Below, in pieces: positions 18,930 to 27,981 of a DNA stretch of 30,818 nucleotides. Source of the DNA: Zelonia costaricensis (Eukaryota > Euglenozoa > Kinetoplastea > Trypanosomatida > Trypanosomatidae); NCBI GenBank assembly GCA_030849075.1, contig JASAOO010003230.1:1-30818 (forward strand). Direction: 5' to 3'. Below the pieces are notes generated by a model. It searched no databases. It worked only from the letters and a program-made list of their open reading frames with translations, and had not been told where the DNA came from. A program made the translations under genes and the position numbers. Position 1 is the first letter of the stretch. Each line of letters starts with the position of its first letter.

Positions 18930-20444
18930 CTACGTCTTCTTTCCCCCGCGCTGCGCTTGTTTGCCGGTATTGCGGGTGTTGGCGCGTTTGCTCGTGTGCG
19001 TCTCGTCCATCTCCCCATACTCGGACAGCAGCTCCTGCGCCGCCTGGTTGCTCTCCAGGAAGGCGGCGCCGCGGTGGGCGTACTTGATGGTGCTGACGTG
19101 GTGCACGCGATAGCCGCGCGCGAAGAGCTCGGCCAGCACGCGGGCGATGTTGCGTGTGTCATCGATGCCGCTGTGGCGGCGCCCCTCGAAGGACATGCTC
19201 AGCTTGCGCAGCATGTGCGTCAGCTTCACCTGCTTGCACTTGAAGTGATCGCTGTAGCTGTGCCGCACGTTGACGTAGCGGTAGCACACCGGCGGGAAGT
19301 CGATGCCGTCGCGCAGCACGCCGCACTCGTGCATGAAGCGGCGCATGTCCCATGGGCCGTCGGTCGCCATGCATAGCATTGCCTCGCTCGCAACGTTCGC
19401 GCAGCTCACGTCGGTCCGCTCGTCGTAGACAAAGCGGCGCTGCTCCGTCTTTAGGTTGTGCGAGAGGGCTGCGGGGCCGTAGTGTTTGGCCCACATGCGG
19501 CACAGCGGGTACACCGTCGCCTCGAGCCACGCCTGGAACTCCTCCACGACGACGGGGAGCGGGTCGGCGGCGTCGACCATGTCCTGTGTGATGCCCGTCA
19601 GCTCCGTGCAGAAAGCCGTCAACCTCGGGTTGCGCACCGGGCGCACGTACCGGTGGAACTCCGCGACGATGCGCAGGGTGGCCGTGTCGAGCACGACGAC
19701 GGGAAACTCGATGATCTCGTGGGGGTAGTGCACGCTGCCGCTCGCGCACGTCGCCTCGAAATCGCAGACGAGAACGTGGCTGAAGGGCTGGGCGAGCAGC
19801 CGCTTGTACGGGGCCTTGGTCGGGATGCCGCTCGGGTCGCCGAGGGGCGGCGCAGGGTTTACCGCATCGTCCGCATCGCTGATGTCCTCCGTGCCGTCAT
19901 CCTGCGGCGGCGGCCGTGGTGGAGCTAGGGACGGCACGGACGCGCCGCCTGCGCAGGCCTTTGCGGCCGCCTTGCGCACCTGCGACTTGCGGAGTGCCCC
20001 GCCGTCGCCGTGGTTGCCGTGCACGAGGATGTCGAAGCGGCTTCCACCGAGGCTGAATAAGTTGTTGCCGCTGCTGCTGCTGCTGCTCCTGAGTTGCTGC
20101 TGGCGCTGCGGTGGTGGCGGGGTGTCGGGAGGGCCGCACAGGGGCGACGAATCGGTCGAGGTGCAGGCAGGCACAGCACCGGCTACAGCGGCAGGGTCGC
20201 GCGGGCTCGTGGGCGGGGAGGAGGATGGTGGGGTATCGTCGGTGGGGTGGGGGGCGGAGGAGCTGCTCAGCGGCTTCTCTGTCGCACTGCCGGGTGCCGC
20301 ATGTGGCGCGGAGGAGCTGCCGGTGGCGCTGCCCGCTGGAGATGGGGACGGTGAAGCTGGTGAAACGGCGGCAGCTGCCGCGGTAGCCTGCTTCTGTTTC
20401 TCCAGCTGGCGGAGGTCCTTGGCAAGGGAGCGGACGCGCACCAT
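18930..20444 (-). CDS. ERI1-type DEDDh 3'-5' exonuclease, third copy
   Basis: A 504-residue protein predicted to remove nucleotides from RNA 3' ends using two metal ions. The N-terminal 215 residues are low-complexity Ala/Pro/Ser with a basic patch at about 152-163. The DEDDh domain spans about 222-450. Exo I is CDFEATC with D228 and E230, followed by HEIIEFPVVVLDT as in ERI1. FCTELTGITQ lies at 279-287. Exo II is ATDGPWD with D362, and Exo III is HSGIDDTRNIA with H424 and D429, so all catalytic residues are present. Between residues about 315 and 358 it has an extra, partly Cys- and Tyr-containing segment that the two sister genes lack. The tail (484-504) is Lys/Arg/Gly/Thr-rich and may bind RNA or serve as a nuclear signal. 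No SAP domain is seen. The start at 20444 lies 11 bases after a strong acceptor. The stop is TAG. Activity is predicted with confidence; the RNA substrate is unknown. Confidence 0.92.
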   Translation of the reverse strand: MVRVRSLAKDLRQLEKQKQATAAAAAVSPASPSPSPAGSATGSSSAPHAAPGSATEKPLSSSSAPHPTDDTPPSSSPPTSPRDPAAVAGAVPACTSTDSSPLCGPPDTPPPPQRQQQLRSSSSSSGNNLFSLGGSRFDILVHGNHGDGGALRKSQVRKAAAKACAGGASVPSLAPPRPPPQDDGTEDISDADDAVNPAPPLGDPSGIPTKAPYKRLLAQPFSHVLVCDFEATCASGSVHYPHEIIEFPVVVLDTATLRIVAEFHRYVRPVRNPRLTAFCTELTGITQDMVDAADPLPVVVEEFQAWLEATVYPLCRMWAKHYGPAALSHNLKTEQRRFVYDERTDVSCANVASEAMLCMATDGPWDMRRFMHECGVLRDGIDFPPVCYRYVNVRHSYSDHFKCKQVKLTHMLRKLSMSFEGRRHSGIDDTRNIARVLAELFARGYRVHHVSTIKYAHRGAAFLESNQAAQELLSEYGEMDETHTSKRANTRNTGKQAQRGGKKT

Positions 20445-20455
20445 CCCGCTCCGTC

Positions 20456-20474
20456 CTGGAAAACAGCAAAGTGG
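20456..20474 (-). promoter_or_regulatory. Predicted spliced-leader acceptor of the third exonuclease
   Basis: Minus strand reads CCACTTTGCTGTTTTCCAG, a textbook pyrimidine tract plus CAG, 11 bases before the ATG at 20444. No other AG with a good tract lies as close. This supports the chosen start. Confidence 0.6.
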
Positions 20475-21278
20475 GTGTGTGGGTGGTGTGGCAGTCGGTG
20501 CTGGTAGGTGCCCGTGAGAGTTACAAAGCGTGCAAGGTAGTGGACAAGTTAGTAGACGCTAATTATCAGAGAAGTCGTGGCGCGAGCTGGCATACACCGC
20601 AACCTGGCGGCCGCGAATGCCCCCCTGCCCCCACAACAGAGGGTGAGACGATGCACGTTAGCCCAGCGGACGAGGGGACCCAAAACGGAAACCCCTGCTA
20701 TCCGCGCTCCTTCGCGGGGGAGGCCGCACTACGGCTCGTCGGCCCCCACCCCGTCCCCCTCGTGGCTAGCGCTCGCTCAGGATCAGACGCAAACAGAAGG
20801 GAAAGAAAAGGCGCGGCAGAGCCGTGGAAGACACACACACGGCGAAGTCCACAGCAGAAACGCGCCGCACCCGGTGTGGACGCATCGCCTACTCGAGTGC
20901 ACGAGGGCAGCAGCAGGTGACGTCCGTCCCACGTTGCCTCCGCCGAGGTGGATCGCGCGTCTCTCTCTCTGGTGTTGAATGGTACAGCTTTGCTCGCAGT
21001 GAGGTTGGGCGGCGGCGTTGCTTGACGTGCTGCAGTCGCCGCCCTCACGAGGTGACGGCGGCGGAAAAGAAGGAGCGCGTAGGGCGCACCGGGGAGCGGG
21101 GGGAATGGTGCCGCAGTCCCCCCCCCTCCCCCCTTTCCCCCCGAGGATTGGCCCTCTCTAAAGGGGAGCTTCCGGCGTCGCACAGGGCGGCCGGTGTCCC
21201 CCGTTCCCCCCCGCGCAGGTTTTTTCCTGAGTTCTCACAGTGCACAAGGAGGTCTCTGCATCGAGGGTGCAAGCGACG

Positions 21279-21298
21279 CACACACACACACACACACC
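21279..21298. repeat. (CA)n microsatellite
   Basis: Pure CA run on the plus strand in the spacer between the second and third exonuclease genes. Confidence 0.85.
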
Positions 21299-21447
21299 GG
21301 GGGAAGCAGCGAGAGTGTCAGCCATCATGTGAAGGCCACCCAGCCGCACACACGCAGGTCCTGCGTGCGTGTGTGCGTGTCTGAACAGAAGCGGCGGCGG
21401 GGGGTCTTCACTGGCGGTGGGGGCGCACAGACGCATACGTGCGAACG

Positions 21448-21480
21448 CACACACAGACACACACACACACACACACACAG
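21448..21480. repeat. (CA)n microsatellite with AG interruption
   Basis: Longest CA run in the spacer between the second and third exonuclease genes, with one CAGA interruption. Confidence 0.85.
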
Positions 21481-22063
21481 GCAAATGGGCTCTCAGCTGG
21501 GACCAATTGACGGGCACTCGCGTCGCTGAGGTGCGCCGGAGCACAGACAATGACGCGACGGGGGTACCCCCCCCCGCACTAAACCGCGCCCGCAGAGCGT
21601 AGGCGAAGAGAGCACAGGCGCACGAGCTTGGCCGTGAAAGGACGAAGAAGAAGGCACAGAAGGAGAAGCAGAAAGACGTGAAGCTCTAAGAGGAGCACAC
21701 CGCACAGTGGACACACACAAGAGCGCACCGCGAGGCAGGCAACAACAGAGAGGGCAGAACAGAGAGGAGAGGCGTGGACTGCCACCGCCGGGGCCGCAAA
21801 GCCACACCCCCGTCCAGCACAGGACAGTCGCCCCCTTCCCGACGTCGGCCCCAGTCGTCGTACGAGGCACTCAAAGGGGTGAGACGGCTACAACACACAC
21901 ACACACTCAAGCCTCGGCCCTGCAGCCGCGACCCCGCTGCGGCCCAGACCAAGAGAGCCGCAAGCGGGCCGCAGCGGAACGTCACGACAGCGTGGGACTT
22001 CACACAGCCCTCGCCCCTCCCGACCTCCCGACCTCTTCTGCGGCCGCGCAGGACCCGCCGCCG

Positions 22064-25000
22064 TCAGAAGGAGCAGTCGTCTTCGTCCACCGAGTACGGG
22101 GCGGCGATGAACGTGGGCGACGACGCCGTGGCCCCCGCCATGCGGGCACGAACCAGCCCATGCGCCGCGGTCGACGGCGGTAGCGACAGCGGCAGCGACG
22201 TCCCAGCGCCGCTAGAGCTGCCCAGCAGAAGCCCGTTCAGCGGCAGCCGGTTCAGCGGCACCTCACAGAAACTGCACCCGTAGTGCAGCAGCCCAATCAC
22301 GATGGAGGCAATGTTGCGCGCATCGTCGAGGCCGCTGTGCAGCCGACCTTCGAAGGGAAGGTGCAGCACCTCCAGCATCGCCTTGATCTTGCCCTGCGCG
22401 CACTGGAAGAAGCACGCAAAGGTCTGCTTCACGTCAATGAACTGGTAGAAGAGCGGGGGAAAGCGGATGCCCTGGCGAGAGACGCTGTGGTGGTACATGA
22501 ACTCGCGCAGGTCCATGGGGCCGTCCGTCGCGAACACGCAGCGGGCGTGCAGCGGCAGCGTGTTCGCGTACCAGCGCTCGAACTGCAGCAGCACCTCCTC
22601 CAGCGGGGCCGCCGCGTCCACGTCCTCCTGCCGCATCCCCGTCAGCTCCTTGCAGAAGGCGCTGAGCTCGCGCTTGTACCGCGGACGGACGAAGCGGTGG
22701 AACTCTGCCACGACGCGCTGCAGGCGCACGTCGACGACGACGACGGGGAACTCGATGATCTCGTAGAGGTAGTTGGGCGGCGGGTGCTCCTCGCACGTCG
22801 CCTCGAAGTCAAGCACGAGCAGGTACTCGTACGGGCACGGCGAAGCACCTAGCGGGGAGGAGTACGACATGATGGGCGACACCGGCAGGCTGCGCGCCCC
22901 GCTCCCGCCGCTCAGCGAGAACGGGGGCACGGCAGCGTTGAGCGACGACGGCCCAAAAGTGCCGGGGGTCGCCGCCGCGCCGGGCGGGCCACCGAGGAAG
23001 TGGGTCGTGCCGCCGTGCGTCATGGATGCGTAAAAGGCATTTGGGGCAGCGCTGCGCCGACGCAGCATCTCCTCGCGCGACTCGAGGTGGAAGGGGGTCG
23101 TGCTCGAGGTGGACATGCCGCCGCCGACGCCGCTGCTGCGCGGGCTGGTGCCCAGCAGGGACGGGGAGGGCTGGTACGGCACGGCCGCCTCGGACAGCGG
23201 AGTGGAGGGGAAGTTGAGGGTGCCCGCCGCGTCGCCGCCCCCGTCGTCGTGCGTGCGCGGCGGCGGCGGGGTGTTGGTGGTCGTGGCGGTGGCCGACAAG
23301 CTGGATGTGGCGGGCGCCGTGGTGCCGCGATCCTGGCCGGCCAAGACGAGCATGGAGGGCGAGTAGACGCCGCTCGCGTCGGACATGGACATCGCGGACG
23401 CGGCGCCGGTCGCGCTCCCCCTTGCTGCGCCTGCAGAGGTGCTGCCCAGGATGGCCGCGTTTGTCGGGGCGTGGGCAACGGCGTTGCTACTTGCGCGGCG
23501 GTGCGCCACCGGGCTCGGCGCCGCCGGCGACGGCGCGCATGACGTGGCCGAGCCGAGGCCGCGGCGCTGCTGCTGCTGCTGCTGCTGCTGCTGCACGCCG
23601 GGTGGTGTGCGGCTGTGGAAGGGGCGCGCGTTGTGGTTCAACGTTGTGCTGGTGGTGGTGGTGGTAGCTGCCGCAGACAGAGACGACGCCAACGGCACCG
23701 TGCCCGTGACGTTGGTGGCGGTGTGCGAGCTCGTCGTTGTGGTCATCACCGCCGCGTTGCCCCGCGGAGATGTGTCCGGCGCAGGCGACACGGCAGGGGA
23801 GGCGTACGGGCTCACCGGGTCAGCACCGCGAGAGGCAAGACGCGAAGAGGTTGGCGGCGTCTCGCCATCCACCGGAGTCGGCATCACCGGCACCACCACC
23901 GTGGACAACGCCGCACCGCTGCCGTTGATGCCACCGCCGGAGCCCGAAGTGTCGGTCACCTCCGTGGCAGCGGTGACAGCGGCGCCCTCCTCCTCCTCTC
24001 CGTCCGTGGCGCGCCACTCCGCGCCGAGGGCGTCGTCCAGGACGCTGGCCAGCTCCTGCTCGTTGAGAATCAGCCCGCGCACTACCTCGAAGTGGGCCCG
24101 CACGCGGTTCCAATGCGCCTCCTCCTCGGCGTCCAGCTCGGACGTCGGCGTGGCGGCGATGCCCGCGCGGCCGCCGTTGGGGGCGGCGACGCCGTGCCCC
24201 ACCACCGCCGCGGTCACGGGTGCACTGGTGCCCCCTACCGCCTTGCCCGCGTGCGGGTTCACATGTGCGGGTGTTGCCGCCGCAGCCGCGGAAGCAGCAG
24301 CAGCAGTAGTAGCAGCGGAGGGCGATGTCGAGGCGGAGACACGGCCGAGCATGTCGAGCGACGCGCACGAGAGCGCGATCTCGCGCAGCACGCTGAGGAG
24401 CTGTGGTATGATGGCGGTGTCGCCGGGCACCAGCTCCAGCGACCGGCGGCCCGGCAACACGTCTGCGGCAGGCGGCACGACGGCGGCCGATGCTGCGGCT
24501 CCCCCGGCGGCGGTCGGAGTGGACGCGGTGAGTGCCGGCGCGGCGAGGGGCGCCGATGGTGTGCGGAGGTGCATAAGCGGTGTGCTAGGCGACGAGCCCA
24601 CTGGTGTCTTGCTGCGGCCGTGCAGCACCGCTTCGAGGAAGGAGTGCGACGCCGTGGCCGTCGACGGGGGACGCGCGGCCGGCGCGGTGGTGCTTGACGT
24701 TGTCGCTGCCGAGGTCGCCGCAGAGGCGTCCGCATGGTGGGCGTGGCGGCGATGCGCGTGCGGTGTCGTGGACTTCGAGGCCGCGCCCGCGCCGTTGGTC
24801 GGTGGCGGCTCCGTCGCTGCCCGCATGGCAGCGCGGTACTGCGCTATCTTGGTTGCCTCCGGTGGGCGCTCCATCAACGCGGACATCAGCTCTGCGGCCA
24901 GCGTGCGAGCTGCCTTGCACCGCTCCGCTGCAGACCGGGACTCGGCGGCTGCCGCGCTGGATGTCGTGCTGCGGCGGTGCGCGTGTGGCCCACTCCCCGC

Positions 25001-25522
25001 CTTGTGCTGGCGCCGTCCGCTCTTGGCTGACCCGAGCGACGCGGCGGCGCCGTCTGCACGCTCCGCAGCGTCTGCGGTGCCACTGCTTCCCCACGCCACC
25101 GCACTGGCACCGCACACGGGAGGCGGCAGTGTCGTTGTGGCGGCGAGGGGCGGCATCCCTGCCGCGGCCGTCTCTGCGACGGCGGACTCCGGTGCTTGCC
25201 CTGGCGAGGGTGTCGCACTCGCCTCGCCCACGACGGGGTGCGGAGAGGGCGAGGCCGTGCGCGGCTGCGTCGACTGTCGCAGCGGTGGGGTATCCGCGGG
25301 GTCACCCAACGACGAGGAGCAGCGGGAGCTGGCGGGGAACGCCGCAGCAGCGTCGCCATTTCGCTGTGCCGCCGAGGTCGGCGATGCAGTGCGCTTGCCA
25401 GGGACTGCAGCTGCTGCAGCGTGGCTGCTCGACATGCTCGACGGCAGCAAGGCTGGCGGCTCAGTCGCAACGGTGAAGGAGGGGGTAGGTGCGCCGCATG
25501 TACTCGGTCCTGGTGCGTGCAT
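22064..25522 (-). CDS. ERI1-type DEDDh 3'-5' exonuclease with giant N-terminal extension, second copy
   Basis: A 1152-residue protein with the exonuclease domain confined to about residues 898-1090. Exo I is LDFEATCEE with D905 and E907, then YEIIEFPVVVVD; next come FCKELTGMRQ, Exo II ATDGPMD with D1000, and Exo III HSGLDDARNIA with H1062 and D1067. All five catalytic positions are present. The tryptophan usual in the DG-x-W-D motif is methionine here. About 890 residues in front are Ala/Ser/Thr/Pro-rich and mostly disordered, with helix-forming islands near 211-234, 358-392 and 461-503 (the last with HWNRVRAHFEVVRGL) and a glutamine run around 643-654. The tail after the domain ends in VDEDDCSF. 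The frame is open to 25780, but the extra part contains repeat-derived His-Thr. The start at 25522 is the first ATG after the predicted acceptor; Met at 25435 (MSSSHAAA) is the alternative. Substrate unknown. Confidence 0.88.
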   Translation of the reverse strand: MHAPGPSTCGAPTPSFTVATEPPALLPSSMSSSHAAAAAVPGKRTASPTSAAQRNGDAAAAFPASSRCSSSLGDPADTPPLRQSTQPRTASPSPHPVVGEASATPSPGQAPESAVAETAAAGMPPLAATTTLPPPVCGASAVAWGSSGTADAAERADGAAASLGSAKSGRRQHKAGSGPHAHRRSTTSSAAAAESRSAAERCKAARTLAAELMSALMERPPEATKIAQYRAAMRAATEPPPTNGAGAASKSTTPHAHRRHAHHADASAATSAATTSSTTAPAARPPSTATASHSFLEAVLHGRSKTPVGSSPSTPLMHLRTPSAPLAAPALTASTPTAAGGAAASAAVVPPAADVLPGRRSLELVPGDTAIIPQLLSVLREIALSCASLDMLGRVSASTSPSAATTAAAASAAAAATPAHVNPHAGKAVGGTSAPVTAAVVGHGVAAPNGGRAGIAATPTSELDAEEEAHWNRVRAHFEVVRGLILNEQELASVLDDALGAEWRATDGEEEEGAAVTAATEVTDTSGSGGGINGSGAALSTVVVPVMPTPVDGETPPTSSRLASRGADPVSPYASPAVSPAPDTSPRGNAAVMTTTTSSHTATNVTGTVPLASSLSAAATTTTTSTTLNHNARPFHSRTPPGVQQQQQQQQQRRGLGSATSCAPSPAAPSPVAHRRASSNAVAHAPTNAAILGSTSAGAARGSATGAASAMSMSDASGVYSPSMLVLAGQDRGTTAPATSSLSATATTTNTPPPPRTHDDGGGDAAGTLNFPSTPLSEAAVPYQPSPSLLGTSPRSSGVGGGMSTSSTTPFHLESREEMLRRRSAAPNAFYASMTHGGTTHFLGGPPGAAATPGTFGPSSLNAAVPPFSLSGGSGARSLPVSPIMSYSSPLGASPCPYEYLLVLDFEATCEEHPPPNYLYEIIEFPVVVVDVRLQRVVAEFHRFVRPRYKRELSAFCKELTGMRQEDVDAAAPLEEVLLQFERWYANTLPLHARCVFATDGPMDLREFMYHHSVSRQGIRFPPLFYQFIDVKQTFACFFQCAQGKIKAMLEVLHLPFEGRLHSGLDDARNIASIVIGLLHYGCSFCEVPLNRLPLNGLLLGSSSGAGTSLPLSLPPSTAAHGLVRARMAGATASSPTFIAAPYSVDEDDCSF
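23567..23593 (-). repeat. CAG repeat coding a glutamine run
   Basis: Nine uninterrupted CTG triplets on the plus strand, in frame as CAG (Gln) in the N-terminal extension of the second exonuclease. It is likely variable in length between strains. Confidence 0.9.
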
Positions 25523-25574
25523 TGAAGGTTTGGACGTCCCCCAGGGTACGTGTGTGTGTGTGTGCGCGCGAGCA

Positions 25575-25613
25575 CTGCAGCACACCACGTGCGGGAGGGA
25601 GGGGGGCGAGAAG
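25575..25613 (-). promoter_or_regulatory. Predicted spliced-leader acceptor of the second exonuclease
   Basis: On the minus strand a C/T tract at 25613-25591 is followed by the first AG at 25576-25575 (CTGCAG). No further AG and no ATG occur before 25522, so the first ATG of the predicted message is the one at 25522, 52 bases downstream. Confidence 0.5.
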
Positions 25614-26895
25614 CTACAAAGCAGGTACAGACACAAGAGAAGCTGGCGGCGACGCGCGAGGCACACGACAGACTTCACGAGCGCCGCCGCAGACCCACCA
25701 AGACACACTGAGGGGACGACGAGATGAACAGAAGAAGGCGAGCGCGTGTGCCTGTGTGCGGGGGAGGCAGGGCGATACAAGGGCAGCGACTGCAGAGCCG
25801 GCGAAGCGTACGCGGGGGGAGGGGGGGGGGGCGTTCGTTGCTCGTGGGTGCCTGCCTCTTGCCCAGTATGCAGTTGTGCGCACTAAGCACCGAAGCGGTG
25901 GGGGGTGGGGCGACGGCGGGTGGCCCACAAGCACAGAGAGAGTAGCGCGGCGGCTGTCCCGTTGTGCGTAGAAGCCAACGTAGTCTAAAGGCGCTAGCAG
26001 GTCGACGCTCACACACACACACACACAAACGCACGCGAACGGTAGCACAGACACGCGCCGCAGCGCCAGTGAAGCAGAAGAAACCGGGAAGGCGATGAAA
26101 GGAGGAGAAAACAAACAAAGCGAAGACGGCGGGGAGAGCCGCAAGATGATGTGGCGCCAAACAGAGCGTGCGCGTCGCGCAAACGTGCAAAGGAGCACAA
26201 GACGGCGCTGGTCGAGCGACGGCTGGGGCCACGCAATCACAACACGCCAAGAGGACAGCGGGGGGGGGGGGGGTTCCTCGTCACACACACACACACCTCC
26301 GCAGCAGCAGCAGGACGCCAAAAATAAGACGCACGCGAGTGCAGACGATGCGCTCGGGGTGCGTGCGCCCTTTGCGCACCTGACACACGCCTGCGTCGCG
26401 CGAAGTGCGCTGCGCGAGCCGGGGGGGCGCGTCAGAGAGAGACAGGCTGCACGGCGAGAAGAGGATGCACACGTTCGGCCTCACACCGGATGGAGCACCA
26501 TGCGTGCCGGTCTCCCTCTCTCTCTCGTCACCGGTGCCCGCCGCCAAGAGCGCGCAGCCCACCTGCAATGACGGCCTCGCTGATCAATGTTCCAATTCGA
26601 CTTGGCGGGGCCTGGCGCGTACCTGCGCGTGAGAGGGCAGCACGGGGCAGCTCTCTCTCCTCCGTATCTGCAGCCACAGACGCAGAGATGCACGTCAGCG
26701 CGGTGCACGGCAGCAAGACCACGGAACGAAAAAAGGAGCGCGCTGCGCCGGGTGTGGCGTGCGTTCGTGGGTGAAGAGGTGCGAGCGGACGAGACGACCA
26801 CCTAGAGGTCGAGCAAGACGCGAGAAAATGAGCGAACACAAAGCCAGATCGAGGGGGAGAAGCGGGTGGCAGAGGCCCGCCACGGCTGAGGGCGT

Positions 26896-26916
26896 CTGTG
26901 TGTGTGTGTGTGTGTG
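26896..26916. repeat. (TG)n microsatellite
   Basis: TG run on the plus strand followed by a G-rich stretch, in the spacer between the first and second exonuclease genes. Confidence 0.85.
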
Positions 26917-27599
26917 GGGGGGAGGGGGGGGGATGTGTATGTGGGAGAGAGGGGTGGAGTGGGAGGGGCTGAGGGGTCCAAGGAGCGGCTGCACGGCCGC
27001 GTGTAGCTCTACTGCACGCGTGCGTATGTGTGGGCGTCGGGGGAGCGGCAGTGTGTGGGGGGATACAGAAGGAGAGCACCGCGAGAGAGAGACGGTAGAA
27101 CAAATAGAAAAGAAGGGAATGTCGTTGCCTTCCGTCTTTGTGGAGATGCAACCCACTTCGACAGAGCGAAGGCACCGGTGGCGCCGGTGTGAGCGAAGAC
27201 GCTGGGCATAGTTGGGCGTTGCCGCAGGATGCCGTGTGTCCAAAGCGCCACTGCATCTGCTGTCGACGTGGTGGTTGCGTTCCAGGCAGTGAGAGAAGCG
27301 CCGTCATTGCGTACCGCCGCAGCAGTGCATGTTGGGAGGCACACTCAGATGGTAAAGAGAGGAGCTTTCCCACCAGCGCGCGTGACTGCGAGCGCTTCGC
27401 CCAACTCCTCCCCACCACACAGGCTGCGGTGCGCCCGCGTACCCTGTTCGCTTTTCACTTCTTCTCTTGTGCAAAGGTGGCGGTGAACACCAACAGCGGC
27501 GGGAAGACCTTAAACGTAGCGACAGCGACCAAGAGGAGAAGATTGAGTGGAACGCGAGAACACGCACTGCACCTCTGACAGCGTGCGTGTGCTTCGGCA

Positions 27600-27650
27600 G
27601 ACACGCACACAACACACACACAAACAGACACACAGACACACGAAAACACA
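27600..27650. repeat. Imperfect (CA)n repeat
   Basis: CA-rich stretch with AAAC and AGAC interruptions on the plus strand, in the 3' flank of the first exonuclease gene. Confidence 0.8.
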
Positions 27651-27981
27651 CCGGCACCAACTTAGACTCATCTTCACATGAGTGAGCCACAGAAAGCACC
27701 ATGCGGCTTAGGTACTGTACAAGTCGCCGGCGTGCGCTCCGGGCTCACCGCCTCTCCTTTCTGAGAGGGGAGAAGAGGGGGGAGAGCGTAGCAGAAGGCT
27801 CCAGCCGGCGGCGCAACGGGGCGGCGGCGCCTTATGGCGCCCGCTTAGTTAACAATGACACAAACACGAAGTATGAGCGGGCGGCCTTCCCTGTGCCTGT
27901 GCAACCACCGACGCGCCGGGCGAAGATGGACGGGGGGAGGGAGGAGGGGTGGGGGGGCGCAGCGTTCGCCACCCTCACGCC

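Larger units (their letters stand above)
20445..22063. other. Spacer between second and third exonuclease genes
   Basis: About 1.6 kb without a supported gene. It contains three CA microsatellites (21279-21298, 21448-21480 and 21891-21906) and a long C-rich plus-strand patch at about 21116-21142. Open frames here are short and repeat-derived. I see no sequence that looks like a decayed fourth exonuclease, though I could not search for one systematically. Confidence 0.6.
25523..27981. other. Spacer between first and second exonuclease genes
   Basis: About 2.5 kb, the longest spacer between two genes in the window, with no supported gene. It contains dinucleotide runs at 25549-25564 (TG), 26010-26027 (CA), 26282-26296 (CA), 26896-26916 (TG) and 27600-27650 (imperfect CA). 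Several purine blocks on the plus strand, for example near 25814-25833 and 27768-27785, are pyrimidine tracts on the transcript. Open frames on both strands are His/Thr/Pro/Ser-rich and repeat-derived. Confidence 0.6.

Noticed and set aside
23385..25727. Plus-strand open frame of 780 codons opposite the second exonuclease
   Set aside because: It mirrors the sense gene. GC-rich codons with few A/T leave the complementary frame free of stops. The translation is Ala/Val/Gly-rich without a domain, and the sense strand has the catalytic motifs.
25523..25780. N-terminal extension of the second exonuclease
   Set aside because: It contains a His-Thr run from a CA microsatellite and lies upstream of the predicted acceptor at 25575.
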